From an uncultured Desulfuromonadales bacterium (GTDB lineage: Bacteria; Desulfobacterota; Desulfuromonadia; Geobacterales; CAIOGM01): a stretch of 38,972 bases of DNA. The notes beneath the pieces are model-generated. The model was not told the DNA's origin and searched no databases. It saw nothing but the letters and a program-made list of their open reading frames with translations. Each line of letters begins with the position of its first letter. Positions within the stretch are counted from its first letter, which is position 1. Below, in pieces: positions 30,234-38,972 of the stretch. The DNA lies in NCBI GenBank assembly GCA_903929485.1, contig CAIYUY010000314.1, forward strand, positions 1 to 38,972. Reading direction: 5' to 3'. Made by a program: the position numbers and the translations under genes.

Positions 30234-32222
30234 TTATTCAGCCAAGTGTGGCCAACTCACTACAGGCTCCGGTGGGGGGGTGAACTTCTCTCCCCCATGT
30301 TTGGGACAGTACGACATCGGCTGGCTCCCCATGATGTAAAATTCCGCCCGTCTTTGGGGGCAGTCAGGGGTCGCCAGATAGCCGGTGGCGGGATCGATGA
30401 CCAGAGAGACGACCCCCTCCGGCGTGGGGAACTCCAGTGCCGGTTCTGCTTTCAGGGCCGATCGCATAAACCGCTCCCAGATGGGCGCCGCCACCGCACC
30501 ACCGGTAAACCCTTTTCCGCCGGGCCTCGGTTTGTCATACCCCACCCAGACTCCGGTCACCATTTTGGGAGTATATCCGATGAACCAGGCATCGCGGTAA
30601 TCGTTGGTAGTGCCGGTTTTCCCGGCGGCCGGGCGTTCCATGCCGAATTTTTTTAGTGATCGGGCGGTACCGTAGATCAGCACGTCCTTGAGCATCTGAG
30701 TCGTAACGAAGGCTACGGCAGGTGAAATCGCCGGGACAACCACCGGCGGGTTCTCGGTCCAGAGCCGCCGGTTGCGATCAAAAATTCTGAGAATGGTTCT
30801 CGAGGCGGGCTTTTCTCCCGCGTTAGCCAGGGGAGAGTACGCCTGTACCAGGTCATGGAGGGTTACCTCCTCTGTCCCCAGGGCTAGGGAGAGGTCATTG
30901 CGGTTGCGCAGGGTAAGCCCCATCTTGGCGGCATAATCAACGGCATAGGGTACCCCGATGTTTTCCAGCAACTTCACCGCGATGACATTGTTGGAGTGAA
31001 CCAGCGCTTGCCTCAGGGAAACTTCCCCCAACTGCTCTCCTCCGTAATTCTGCGGCCGCCAGGGCTCGCCTCCACCCCGATCATAGGCCACGGGGGCATC
31101 ATTCCAGAGGCTGCCGGCGGTAATCCCCTTTTCCAGGGCCGCGGCATAGATCAGCGGTTTCATGGACGAGCCTGGCTGACGTCGGGCAACCAGGGCGCGG
31201 TTGTAGGAATCCTGTTTGTTGTCCACCCCCCCCACCACCGCCAGAAGATCCCCTGTCGTCGCCTCCATGCAGACCAGTGCCCCCTGCAGCTGAGGATTGC
31301 GCTTTCTGACCCCTTCCCGCAGACTCTTTTCCGCTAATTTTTGCAGGTTCAGATCCAGGGCCGCGGTAACTTCAAGCCCCCCCTGTTCGATGATCAGCGG
31401 CCCGTACTGCTCATTGAGTCGGCTCCTGATCTGCCCCAGATACTGGAGGGCCTGACCCGCCGGCACGACGGTGGGGGGGTGAGTGCGCAGATTTGTCAAC
31501 TGCACCGGGGTGATCATTTTCAGATCCGCCATCCGCGTCAGAACCACACCCCTTCGAGTCGCCACATCGACAGGTTTCCCCAACGGATTGTAGCGACCCG
31601 GGTTCTTCTGGACGCCGGCCAGAATGGCGCATTCAGCCTCGCTCAGTTCCTCCGGGCTCTTGTCAAAATAGAGCCGGGCCGCCTGGGCGACCCCCCAGGC
31701 CCCGTTCCCGTAATAGATCTCGTTAAAATACATCTCCAGGATCTGTTTTTTTGTATAACTCTTCTCGAACTCAATGGCCAAAAAACCTTCTTTAACCTTC
31801 CGATCCAGGCTCTTCTCCCCCGAGAGGAATTTATTCTTGATGAGTTGCTGGGTAATGGTGGAGCCTCCCTCGGCCAGTCTCCCCTTGACCACATCCTTCA
31901 TCAGCGCCCGGGCGATTCCCCGCACATCGATCCCGCCATGTTCATAGAACCGCGCATCTTCCACAGCCACCACAGCCTGTTGCAGGAATGTAGGAATCCG
32001 ATCGATGGAGACCCAGTACCGTTTCTCCGGCAAAATTCGGCCCACAAACTGACCATGACGGTCAAAGACACGGATGGATGAGTAGCCGGTGGGGAGTGGC
32101 GGGTACGCGGGAAGGATCTCCACCCCCCGGGCCGGCGAGGCGAGGAGGAGACCAAGGAGCAGGGATACCGCCAGGGTGGCGCGGCGGCAAAGAAAACGGG
32201 ACGAAGGAAATGGAATGAGCAA
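30234..32222 (-). CDS. class A penicillin-binding protein 1A/1C-type
   Basis: A bifunctional peptidoglycan synthase of 662 residues with an N-terminal membrane or signal segment (about 15-33). The glycosyltransferase 51 domain (about 60-230) has EDARFYEHGGID and GGSTITQQLIKN with the catalytic glutamates. The transpeptidase domain (about 310-590) has GSSMKPLIY (SxxK), SNN (SxN) and GKTGTT (KTG). The C-terminal tail holds CPQRRAEF and MSYCPKHGG, a cysteine pair of unknown role. The start is a TTG at 32222 with GGAG twelve bases upstream; no in-frame ATG exists nearby. It is convergent with the DUF523 gene. Confidence 0.92.
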   Translation of the reverse strand: MLIPFPSSRFLCRRATLAVSLLLGLLLASPARGVEILPAYPPLPTGYSSIRVFDRHGQFVGRILPEKRYWVSIDRIPTFLQQAVVAVEDARFYEHGGIDVRGIARALMKDVVKGRLAEGGSTITQQLIKNKFLSGEKSLDRKVKEGFLAIEFEKSYTKKQILEMYFNEIYYGNGAWGVAQAARLYFDKSPEELSEAECAILAGVQKNPGRYNPLGKPVDVATRRGVVLTRMADLKMITPVQLTNLRTHPPTVVPAGQALQYLGQIRSRLNEQYGPLIIEQGGLEVTAALDLNLQKLAEKSLREGVRKRNPQLQGALVCMEATTGDLLAVVGGVDNKQDSYNRALVARRQPGSSMKPLIYAAALEKGITAGSLWNDAPVAYDRGGGEPWRPQNYGGEQLGEVSLRQALVHSNNVIAVKLLENIGVPYAVDYAAKMGLTLRNRNDLSLALGTEEVTLHDLVQAYSPLANAGEKPASRTILRIFDRNRRLWTENPPVVVPAISPAVAFVTTQMLKDVLIYGTARSLKKFGMERPAAGKTGTTNDYRDAWFIGYTPKMVTGVWVGYDKPRPGGKGFTGGAVAAPIWERFMRSALKAEPALEFPTPEGVVSLVIDPATGYLATPDCPQRRAEFYIMGSQPMSYCPKHGGEKFTPPPEPVVSWPHLAE

Positions 32223-32278
32223 AGTAGTTGGGTACTCCTGCGGGAATGCCGGTGGTCAGAAGTGGATCAGGAAAAAAA

Positions 32279-32380
32279 ATGGAACGCGGATCAGATCTGA
32301 TTGAGCAGATTGACGCGGATCAAACAAGCCGGTTCACTCTCCGCGTAAATCCGTACAATCCGCGTCATCCGCGTTCCATT
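32279..32380. repeat. inverted AACGCGGAT repeat
   Basis: AATGGAACGCGGAT (32279-32292) and ATCCGCGTTCCATT (32367-32380) are perfect inverted 14-mers. Between them are further GACGCGGAT / ATCCGCGTC copies. The element lies between the DsbC-like stop and the PBP start on the minus strand and could act as a hairpin between the two genes. Confidence 0.8.
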
Positions 32381-32412
32381 GCAGTTTTGACCTGTTTCGG
32401 TCGATCGTTTTG

Positions 32413-32892
32413 CTACGGCAGAACCTTCTGGATCTTCTGCGTATCCAACCCTTCAATAATCAGTCCCGAGATGATGAAGGTCGGCATCCCTCCCACCTTG
32501 GCTTCCTTGGCGATCTGCTCATGTTCAGCCAGACGTTTTTTCCCCTGTTCCGTGATTCCCTCCGGCTTCTTCCGGTCAAGGCTCCCTCCCATGACCTGGG
32601 TGAACGCCCTTGCTCCGTCCGTAGCGGAGAGAATGGCTTGCGCCTTGGCGGGAGCATCGGGATGCATGGGGAGGGGGACCAGGAAGATATACCGGGTCAC
32701 ATCGGTCCGCTTGCCGAAGAACTCCTCCGCCTTGCGGCAGTAGGGGCAATCGGGATCGGTGAACTCAATTACCGTGATCTTGCCGGAACCGACCTTGAGA
32801 GCCTTATCCAGATCCAGCGTGTCCAGAGCGAAAGCCGGCAACGGGGCAAGGGTCATGAGGAAAAGAAGGAACAGAGGGGCCAGCAGTTTCAT
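32413..32892 (-). CDS. DsbC-like periplasmic thioredoxin-fold protein
   Basis: A 159-residue protein with a signal peptide (residues 1-22, cut near AFA-LDT) and a thioredoxin-fold domain. The active-site pair is C49-P-Y-C52 in DPDCPYCRKAEEF, and the cis-proline loop is GMPTFII. It matches the C-terminal catalytic domain of DsbC/DsbG disulfide isomerases but lacks the N-terminal dimerisation domain, so it may act as a monomeric oxidoreductase. An AAGGAG site lies six bases before the ATG. It precedes the PBP gene across a repeat. Confidence 0.87.
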   Translation of the reverse strand: MKLLAPLFLLFLMTLAPLPAFALDTLDLDKALKVGSGKITVIEFTDPDCPYCRKAEEFFGKRTDVTRYIFLVPLPMHPDAPAKAQAILSATDGARAFTQVMGGSLDRKKPEGITEQGKKRLAEHEQIAKEAKVGGMPTFIISGLIIEGLDTQKIQKVLP

Positions 32893-32916
32893 AAAATCTC
32901 CTTTGATAGTTATCGT

Positions 32917-33282
32917 TTATCCACCCGCGATTTTAACCGTGTAACCATGACTCTTCAGTTGCTCCAGCAACAGTTCCCGATGGTCCCCCTGGATCTCGAT
33001 GAGACCATCCTTCACCGTCCCTCCCGTACCGCAACGCCGCTTCAACTCGCCGGCCAGGGATTTTAACTTCTCGTCATCCAGGGGTATCCCGGTGATAACC
33101 GTGACGGTTTTCCCCCCGCGCCCCTTGGACTCCCGACGAACCCGGACGATTCCATCAATGGCGATGGCCACGGATTTCTTCCGGCAGACACATCCCTTCA
33201 CCGGCTTGCCGCAGGCGGGACAGATACGCCCCAGGAGGGAGGAATAGACGAGAGAACTATCGGATAAACGCTCTTGAGCCAT
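32917..33282 (-). CDS. SUI1/YciH family translation factor-like protein
   Basis: A 121-residue protein of the eIF1/SUI1 family. The N-terminus has a short zinc-like motif CPACGKPVKGCVC (about 21-33), and the SUI1 fold covers about 42-121 with RRESKGRGGKTVTVITG, RCGTGGTVKDG, IEIQGDH and GYTVKIAGG. Bacterial YciH members may influence start-codon fidelity, but the function is only partly understood. Its start ATG (33282) has a weak ribosome-binding site. The 24-base gap to the DsbC-like gene suggests co-transcription. Confidence 0.9.
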   Translation of the reverse strand: MAQERLSDSSLVYSSLLGRICPACGKPVKGCVCRKKSVAIAIDGIVRVRRESKGRGGKTVTVITGIPLDDEKLKSLAGELKRRCGTGGTVKDGLIEIQGDHRELLLEQLKSHGYTVKIAGG

Positions 33283-33603
33283 GAGGGGGTAATCCTGTGG
33301 ATTCCAAAATGAACCTGATGGTAATTGCTTCCTGAGTGCAGGTCAAGAATTAACCGGATGTCGCCGAACTTTATTTTATTCCGGCGGCGCCATGCCTCGC
33401 CGCTACCCGTTCCACTGCTCCGCCATGAAGACGGAATTGACGGTGAGGCCTCCAGCTTCACCGGGAACAACGCATGTTAGCTCCCAGCAACATGAAAGGT
33501 GACTGCATGTGGTTAATTTTAGACAAGAATCACGGCAAATCCTTTGACTTTTACCGAAGATAGGGGAATAGTATGCACCATTCATCATCCATAGGGGCGT
33601 ACA
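33283..33603 (+). promoter_or_regulatory. intergenic region with putative chemoreceptor promoter
   Basis: Within this 321-base divergent gap, TTGACT (33544-33549) and TAGTAT (33569-33574, 19 bases away) form the best promoter candidate for the chemoreceptor gene. A FliA-type (sigma-28) promoter was not found. A small inverted repeat GGTGA/TCACC occurs near 33442-33462. I see no c-di-GMP riboswitch motif. A minus-strand frame at 33403-33588 looks noncoding. Confidence 0.3.
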
Positions 33604-35232
33604 ATGCTGGACAACTTAAAGATAGTCACTCGTCTGCTTATCGGTTTCGGATTGGTGTTGACGCTGTTACTCGGAACGGGTGGCGGTGGAGTCTGGAGTA
33701 TGCAGAAGATGTCGTATACAACGGAGAGGCTCAAGCTGGAGTATAAAACGGTCGTCTATTCCCAGCAATTACTGACTTATATCCATAAGTTGCGACGTTT
33801 TGAAAAAGATATTTTTCTCAACATCGACTCCCCGGAAAAAATCGTCGCCGACAAAAAACAGTATGATGAAGTTGTTGAGCAGTACAATAAACGGTTTAAA
33901 GATCTGACGGGAGTTGCCACGGAACCGAAAGAAAAAGAGTTGATGTCGGAAATTAAAAAAAATAGCTCGATCTATCTCAGCGGATTTAACGGGCTGTTTG
34001 CAAAGATCCGGCGGGGTGAGGTCACGGACAAAGAAGAAGCAGACCGCCTCATGGGGGCATTCAAGGAGGCGACTCACCAGTCGGAAATCCTGATTGCGGA
34101 ACTGGCGGAAATTAACTCCAAGTGTGTGGATCTGGTGTTGGCGGAAAGCGCCACTACCAGAAATACCGTCATGGCCGTGCTGGCGCTACTCATAGTCACG
34201 GCACTGGCCGCCGCAATTTTTATCTGTTTTGCCACCGCTCGCTCTATCATCGTTCCCCTGGAAATACTCACGAGGCAGGCGGATCAGCTGGCCGACGGCG
34301 ACTTGACCATTACCATCGGCTATGACTCACACGATGAAGTCGGGCAACTGGCCGGTTCTTTCCAGCGGATGGCGGAAAGCTTACGCAAGAGTATCTCTCA
34401 CCTCAGCGAGACCTCATCGCAGGTCACCGCATCATCCATTCAACTTCAATCAACCGCTGCTCAAATAGCAATCAGCGCCGAAGAGGTCGCCGCGCAGACC
34501 CATTCCGTCGCCACCGCCAGCGAAGAGATGTCGGCCACCAGCATCGAGATTGCACGCAATTGCTGCATAGCCGCCGAAGCGGCCCGCTCCACCGCCGACT
34601 CCGCCCATGCCGGGGCCAAGGTGGTACAGGAGACCATCACCGTCATGAACACCATTGCCCAGCGGGTACGTCAGACATCCACGACCATAGGAGCGGTAGG
34701 CGTCCGCTCCGAACAGATCGGCGCGATTATCGGCGCCATAGAAGAGATCGCCGACCAGACCAACCTGCTGGCGCTCAACGCGGCTATTGAGGCGGCTCGC
34801 GCCGGGGAACAGGGGAGAGGCTTTGCCGTCGTCGCTGATGAGGTCAGAGCATTAGCCGAACGGACCACCAAAGCGACACGAGAGATCAGTGTGATGATCA
34901 AAGCCATCCAGCGGGAAAGCGGCGAAGCGGTGGCGGCCATGGAAGTAGGAGTCGAGGAAGTAGAAAATGGCGCACTCTCCTCACAAAAATCGGGACAAGC
35001 TCTTGGGCGGATACTGGAGCGGATCAACGAAGTGTCGCTACAGATAGATCAGATCGCCACAGCAGCCGAAGAGCAGACCGCCACCACCAGGGATATTTCC
35101 GCTAACATCCATCAGGTCACCCACGTGGTGCATCAGGCGGCTCATGGCGCCGAGGAAACGGCAAACGCCGCGGTTCAACTTGCCGGTCAGGCTCATGAAA
35201 TGCAAAATCAGGTCCGGGGGTTCAAGCTCTAG
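33604..35232 (+). CDS. methyl-accepting chemotaxis protein
   Basis: A 542-residue transmembrane chemoreceptor. It has a TM1 helix (about 8-30), a periplasmic helical-bundle sensor of about 155 residues (31-187), TM2 (188-210), HAMP (about 212-265), and a cytoplasmic signalling domain (about 290-540) with the conserved tip [20 protein letters not shown] and [18 protein letters not shown]. The sensor is of the four-helix-bundle type with unknown ligand. The C-terminus VRGFKL has no CheR-binding pentapeptide. It is followed by a hybrid kinase 104 bases downstream. Confidence 0.93.
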   Translation: MLDNLKIVTRLLIGFGLVLTLLLGTGGGGVWSMQKMSYTTERLKLEYKTVVYSQQLLTYIHKLRRFEKDIFLNIDSPEKIVADKKQYDEVVEQYNKRFKDLTGVATEPKEKELMSEIKKNSSIYLSGFNGLFAKIRRGEVTDKEEADRLMGAFKEATHQSEILIAELAEINSKCVDLVLAESATTRNTVMAVLALLIVTALAAAIFICFATARSIIVPLEILTRQADQLADGDLTITIGYDSHDEVGQLAGSFQRMAESLRKSISHLSETSSQVTASSIQLQSTAAQIAISAEEVAAQTHSVATASEEMSATSIEIARNCCIAAEAARSTADSAHAGAKVVQETITVMNTIAQRVRQTSTTIGAVGVRSEQIGAIIGAIEEIADQTNLLALNAAIEAARAGEQGRGFAVVADEVRALAERTTKATREISVMIKAIQRESGEAVAAMEVGVEEVENGALSSQKSGQALGRILERINEVSLQIDQIATAAEEQTATTRDISANIHQVTHVVHQAAHGAEETANAAVQLAGQAHEMQNQVRGFKL

Positions 35233-35336
35233 GCGGGAGAAAAGAGACTCCGGCTTACGTTTTAAGCTGCTTTGTGGTAACATCCGCGGCATGGTTTCGA
35301 AAAAACAGGGGAAAGAGTTCCCTGCCGGGAGAAAGC

Positions 35337-37454
35337 ATGATGTCCACCTGTCGTGATGGAGAACAGAGGGCCAAGATGGAGGAGCAGCGTCGCCTCCATC
35401 ATGCAAACCGTCTCTACGCCGTCCTCAGCGCCGTCAATCGGGCTATCACCCGCAAACTTGCCCGGCAAGTGCTGGTTCAGGAGATCTGCCGGATACTGGT
35501 GGAGGTGGGGGAGTTCAAGATGGCCTGGTTCGGCGCTCCCGACCCCCTGGGGTGGATCGTTCCCGAAGCAATTTTCGGCGACCTGTTGGGGTATCTGTCC
35601 ACGATCCGGATCTCCGTTCATGATATCTCCCAGGGGCGCGGTCCCACCGGGACCGCTGTCCGGGAAAACCGCCCCATCATCTGCAATGATATCCCGACCA
35701 ACACTTGCATGCTCCCCTGGCGAGAGGCGGCGGCACGCAACGGTTTCGGCTCATCGGCCTCTTTTCCAGTGCGACTCCCCGGCGCCCTGCCGGCCGGACT
35801 GACCCTCTACTCCGCCGAACCCGATTTTTTTTCCGTTGATGAGGAAAAGCTCCTCCTGGATATTGTCGCCGACATCGGCTATGCATTGGAGTTCATTGCC
35901 GCCGAGGAGCAAAGATCCATCGCCGAGGCGGAACTGCGGCGTAACCGGCAGGCCCTGGCCCGCACCCAAACCATCGCCCGGGTGGGTGGATGGACCGCCG
36001 ACCTTCTCACCGGCCTGAGCATCAACTCTCCCCAGGCAAGCCGGATCAACGGTCTCCCTACCTCCCCGATCCCCTGGGAACGGTTTCTTGAACTTGTTCA
36101 CCCGGAAGATCTCCCCCGGCTCCATCAAGCATGGCATGACTCCCTGACAACCGGAAAGAGCTGCGACCACGAGATCCGGATTACCGTCCGGGGAGAGATC
36201 AAATGGGTGCATAACGTGGCGGAGTTCGAAAGCGACGACACCGGACGACCCGTCCGACTCCTGGGAATTATCCAGGATGTGACCGAACGGAAAATCGCTC
36301 AAGAAGCAGCGGAAGCCGCCATTCGGGCCAAGAGTCGCTTCCTGGCCAACATGAGTCACGAACTCCGGACCCCCATGCACGGTCTCCTGGGGATGATCCA
36401 GCTTGCGCTGCACGGACATCTGGATGAGGAGCAGCGAGAGTGCCTGGAGTTGGCGCTGTCGTCGGGATTCGGCCTGGTTCGGATTCTGGATGACATCCTG
36501 GATCTCTCCAGAATCGAGGCGGGAAAAGTGGTCTTGGGACAGAAGCCGTTTGACCTGCGCGACTGCATCACCAGCACCGCTTCGCTCCTTCTTCCCGAAG
36601 CGCGCCGCAAGGGACTTCGGCTGACCATCACCCTGGCGAAGGAGCTTCCGGCCACCGTCACGGGGGACCCGGTCCGGCTCCAACAGGTTCTTACGAACCT
36701 CATGGGGAACGCCATCAAGTTCACCTGCAAAGGAACAGTGCTTGTTCAGGCGGAGCCGGGTCCGGACGGGATCACCATTACCGTCAGCGATACCGGCATC
36801 GGCATCCCCCAAGAGAGTAGAGACCTCCTCTTCAAACCGTTCAGCCAGGTTGATGACTCCTCCACCCGTTCCCACGGCGGAACCGGTCTGGGACTGGTTA
36901 TCAGCCAGGAGATCATCCGGATGATGGGAGGGATCATCACCTTTGAGAGCGACGAAGGAGTCGGGAGCAGTTTCTCCTTCACGCTCCCCTCGCTCTCCGG
37001 GGAACCGTTGCCCCTTCCGTCCCCCGTCACCTCTCCTCGCACCGGGAAAACCGAAGCGGGGCTCAGGGTAAAGCATCCCCGGATTCTTCTGGTTGAAGAC
37101 GAGTTGATCAACCGGACGCTACTGCAACTGGGGCTGGGCAAAAGGGGTTTTGAGATTCACACTGCCGAAAACGGCCAGGAGGCGCTGAATAAACTAAACG
37201 AGCAGGAGTACGATCTGATCATCATGGATGTACAGATGCCGATCATGGATGGGATTACCGCCACGCTGAACATCCGGGCGCGGGAACGGGGGAGAGGAGG
37301 TCATATCCCTATCCTCGCCATGACCGCCTACGCCTCCATCAGCGACAGGGAGTCCTGTCTGGCTGCGGGAATGGACAGTTTTCTTGCCAAACCGGTTGAT
37401 CTCAATGAAGTCATCCAGGTCATCGGGCAGCTGTTGGAAGGCGGGGGCCCATGA
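35337..37454 (+). CDS. cytoplasmic hybrid sensor histidine kinase (GAF-PAS-HK-REC)
   Basis: A 705-residue protein without membrane helices. The domains run in order: GAF (about 25-190), PAS with PAC (about 215-320, ending VRLLGIIQDVTER), HisKA with phosphorylated His341 in SHELRTP, HATPase with N-box NLMGNAIKF (N458), G1 DTGIGI and G2 GGTGLGL, then a receiver domain with LLVEDE and phospho-acceptor Asp631 in IIMDVQMPIMDG. The start at ATG 35337 has GGGAG six bases upstream; an earlier GTG frame is less likely. It may sense a cytoplasmic signal; no separate response regulator or phosphotransfer protein is adjacent. It converges on the parvulin gene with twelve bases between. Confidence 0.9.
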   Translation: MMSTCRDGEQRAKMEEQRRLHHANRLYAVLSAVNRAITRKLARQVLVQEICRILVEVGEFKMAWFGAPDPLGWIVPEAIFGDLLGYLSTIRISVHDISQGRGPTGTAVRENRPIICNDIPTNTCMLPWREAAARNGFGSSASFPVRLPGALPAGLTLYSAEPDFFSVDEEKLLLDIVADIGYALEFIAAEEQRSIAEAELRRNRQALARTQTIARVGGWTADLLTGLSINSPQASRINGLPTSPIPWERFLELVHPEDLPRLHQAWHDSLTTGKSCDHEIRITVRGEIKWVHNVAEFESDDTGRPVRLLGIIQDVTERKIAQEAAEAAIRAKSRFLANMSHELRTPMHGLLGMIQLALHGHLDEEQRECLELALSSGFGLVRILDDILDLSRIEAGKVVLGQKPFDLRDCITSTASLLLPEARRKGLRLTITLAKELPATVTGDPVRLQQVLTNLMGNAIKFTCKGTVLVQAEPGPDGITITVSDTGIGIPQESRDLLFKPFSQVDDSSTRSHGGTGLGLVISQEIIRMMGGIITFESDEGVGSSFSFTLPSLSGEPLPLPSPVTSPRTGKTEAGLRVKHPRILLVEDELINRTLLQLGLGKRGFEIHTAENGQEALNKLNEQEYDLIIMDVQMPIMDGITATLNIRARERGRGGHIPILAMTAYASISDRESCLAAGMDSFLAKPVDLNEVIQVIGQLLEGGGP

Positions 37455-37466
37455 ACTACCGAAGTT

Positions 37467-38435
37467 TTACGGCCTGATTTCGATGGTGGCCTCTTTTTTC
37501 ATCTCTCCCAGCCACTGATTGAAACGCTCATCGGATTTCTTCTTGTAGAGCTTATCCTCGATTTCCGCCCTCACCGCCTCGAACGTCTTGGCTCGGCCCG
37601 GTATGCGCTCTTCCAGCTTGATGATATGGAACCCCGAAGAGGTCTTGATGATGCCGCTCACTTCACCCGGCTTCAACCGCTCCAGCAACTGAACGAACTC
37701 CCCCTGCATGTCCCCTTTTTTGAAAACACCCAGGCTTCCGCCGTCCTTGGCCGTTGCATCCTCGGTATATTTACTCGCCACCCCGGCGAAATCCGCGGGG
37801 AGCAGCGCCTCTTTTCGGATCGCCTCCACCTTGGCCGCCAGCGCCTCAAACTCTCTCTGAGTACTGTTCGGAGGAATCTTGACGAAGATATGCCGGGCGC
37901 GGAATGACTCCTCCTCAGTGAAGAGGGGCCTGTTGGCCTCGTAGTAATCGCGCACCTCCTGATCGCCCACCTGTATCTTGGCCTTGACTTCCTGGCTCAC
38001 CAGCCTCAACCGTTCCAGTTGGTCCCGCATCTGGCTTCGATACTGCTCAAACGTAAGCCCCTGACCGGCAAGCGCCAGCATCAGAGCCTCCTGGGTCAAG
38101 TTGTTCTGCTTCTTGACATCTTCGATGGACTGACGCAGTTCGTCATCGCTCACCTTGATGCCCAGTTCCTTGATCTTCTGTTCGGCGAGCTTTTTATCAA
38201 TGAGCCCCTTGACGACATTCGCCCGGAGTTCACGACGCGCCGTATCCGTAACTCCTCCCTTCTTCTCGGCATCCCTGAGAGGGGGCTTCAGAGCCTGCTC
38301 CACCTCCCAGGAGGTAATGATTTCGTCGTTGACGACGGCAACAATGCTCGTCAGGGGGACAGGGAGCGGGGAGGCAACCGTTGAGAACGGAAAAAGGGTC
38401 ATCATGAGGGCGCATGCGCCGAGGGAGATCTTCAT
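37467..38435 (-). CDS. SurA/PpiC-type periplasmic peptidyl-prolyl isomerase chaperone
   Basis: A 322-residue protein with a signal peptide (about residues 1-22), a SurA N-terminal helical domain (IVAVVNDEIITSWEVEQAL at about 31-49, and continuing to about 160), and one parvulin domain (about 175-275) with FRARHIFVKIP, GGSLGVFKKGDM and SSGFHIIKLEER. It has one PPIase domain rather than the two of E. coli SurA. It should assist outer-membrane protein folding in the periplasm. The ATG at 38435 is preferred; a TTG at 38444 lies closer to an AGGAAAG site and is an alternative. It lies downstream of a second parvulin gene. Confidence 0.87.
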   Translation of the reverse strand: MKISLGACALMMTLFPFSTVASPLPVPLTSIVAVVNDEIITSWEVEQALKPPLRDAEKKGGVTDTARRELRANVVKGLIDKKLAEQKIKELGIKVSDDELRQSIEDVKKQNNLTQEALMLALAGQGLTFEQYRSQMRDQLERLRLVSQEVKAKIQVGDQEVRDYYEANRPLFTEEESFRARHIFVKIPPNSTQREFEALAAKVEAIRKEALLPADFAGVASKYTEDATAKDGGSLGVFKKGDMQGEFVQLLERLKPGEVSGIIKTSSGFHIIKLEERIPGRAKTFEAVRAEIEDKLYKKKSDERFNQWLGEMKKEATIEIRP

Positions 38436-38463
38436 GGCAGGCAAACTTTCCTACTGCAATTGT

Positions 38464-38497
38464 TGAAAGAAACCGGGGGAGCATGAACTCCCCCGGT
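38464..38497 (-). terminator. intrinsic terminator or attenuator between parvulin genes
   Basis: On the minus strand a perfect 10-bp stem ACCGGGGGAG / CTCCCCCGGT with a six-base loop (38472-38497) is followed by TTTCTTTC. It lies just after the upstream parvulin gene and before the SurA-like gene, so readthrough may set the ratio of the two. Confidence 0.75.
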
Positions 38498-38504
38498 CAT
38501 GGGA

Positions 38505-38972
38505 CTATTTCTTCGGTTCCACCGGCTTTGCAACCGGTTGACTCTCGTCTTTCTTGAAGGTGGGATCCTTGATCTCGATCTTGGCGTTTTTCTTGAGATC
38601 AGTCTTAACCTTTTGGAAGACCTCCTGCTGCTTGCTGGGAAGAATCGCCGCCTTGATCTGCTCTTTCACCTCTTCGAAGGGGGCATAGCCGGCGGGACGC
38701 CTTCCCACTGCCTTGATGATATGATACCCGAAGTTGCTCTTGACAATACCGGATGTCTCCCCATCCTTCAGGGCGAATGCGGCTTTATCAAACTCAGGGA
38801 CCATCTTTCCCTTGTCAAACCAGCCCAGATCACCCCCCTTCTCGGCGGTGCTGTCGGCGGAGTATTTCTTGGCCAGGTCGGCGAAGTTCTCCCCCTTCTT
38901 CAACTTGGCTTCGACTTCCTGCGCTGTTTTCTCGTCCTTGACCAGGATATGGCTGGCGCGGATCTGCTCGTC
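38505..38972 (-). CDS. parvulin-type peptidyl-prolyl isomerase, N-terminus outside window
   Basis: The frame runs from the window edge to a stop at 38505, encoding about 155 residues. It starts inside a parvulin domain (IRASHILVKDEKTAQEVEAK) and continues with GGDLGWFDKGKMVPEFDKAA and SNFGYHIIKAVGRR. It ends in a Lys/Pro/Glu-rich tail (VAKPVEPKK). The isomerase domain is complete from the first conserved strand; any signal peptide and N-terminal domain lie beyond the window. It is the upstream partner of the SurA-like gene, with a terminator-like hairpin between. Confidence 0.88.
   Translation of the reverse strand, partial: DEQIRASHILVKDEKTAQEVEAKLKKGENFADLAKKYSADSTAEKGGDLGWFDKGKMVPEFDKAAFALKDGETSGIVKSNFGYHIIKAVGRRPAGYAPFEEVKEQIKAAILPSKQQEVFQKVKTDLKKNAKIEIKDPTFKKDESQPVAKPVEPKK

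Noticed and set aside
33403-33588. 61-codon minus-strand frame between SUI1 and the chemoreceptor
   Set aside because: No supported start or motif; it overlaps the likely chemoreceptor promoter.
33283-33603. c-di-GMP (GEMM) riboswitch before the chemoreceptor
   Set aside because: Such riboswitches are common upstream of signalling genes in Geobacter-like bacteria, but the conserved core sequences were not found.
35751-37076. Long minus-strand open frame (441 codons) opposite the hybrid kinase
   Set aside because: It lies wholly antisense to a gene with complete kinase and receiver motifs, has no recognisable domain, and is explained by GC-rich codon positions.

Overview
The window (38,972 bases, fairly GC-rich) reads as chromosome of an anaerobic Gram-negative bacterium, most likely Desulfobacterota of the Geobacter/Desulfuromonas type. 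Supporting signs are NiFe-hydrogenase maturation genes, a heterodisulfide reductase-like electron-bifurcating operon, LpxC (lipid A, so an outer membrane), a chemoreceptor, exosortase, phasin/ABC1-kinase genes, and many dispersed repeats of kinds common in that group. The assignment rests on gene content only; no rRNA or tRNA gene was seen.

Layout. 1-1264: nested hairpin, then hypB and hypA (minus). 1542-4921: a membrane TPR protein and an exosortase-EpsI fusion (plus). 4967-7888: a compact minus-strand group of DTW-domain tRNA modification protein, small methyltransferase, CvfB-like S1 protein and spermidine-synthase-like protein. 8037-8864: lpxC (plus). 8873-11169: ABC exporter and NUDIX hydrolase (minus). 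11389-11940: Hsp20 with a clear terminator. 12367-21771: the centrepiece, hdrC-hdrB-hdrA-flxD-flxC-flxB-flxA, followed closely by a Ste24-like membrane protease and a GreA/GreB-like protein. 21942-26697: surface polysaccharide genes (GT-C glycosyltransferase, two pyruvyl transferases, GT2) on minus. 26863-28985: ABC1/UbiB kinase, phasin and a small unknown protein. 29090-30190: DUF523-DUF1722 protein, divergent from the previous group across a perfect 12-bp inverted repeat. 30234-33282: class A penicillin-binding protein, DsbC-like thioredoxin-fold protein and SUI1/YciH (minus). 33604-37454: chemoreceptor and cytoplasmic hybrid histidine kinase (plus). 37467-38972: two parvulin chaperone genes (minus), the second cut by the window end, separated by a strong hairpin.

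How the genes work together. HdrABC with FlxABCD should form a soluble flavin-based bifurcating complex linking NAD(H), ferredoxin and a disulfide substrate. Its HdrA carries the unusual C-x12-C-x3-CC cluster motif. The most unusual feature is architectural: nearly every spacer in this operon is filled with a different dispersed repeat (heptanucleotide tandems, CTTCGTG repeats, CACAGAGACACGG arms, CTTCGACAAGCTCAG pairs, a GTAGGTTGG hairpin, a nuclease-gene remnant). In several genes the likely ribosome-binding site lies inside the repeat. Other points worth checking are a DUF523 domain lacking its third expected cysteine, a duplicated membrane module in the TPR protein, a possible ATC start for the ABC exporter, and an unidentified gene remnant upstream of hdrC.
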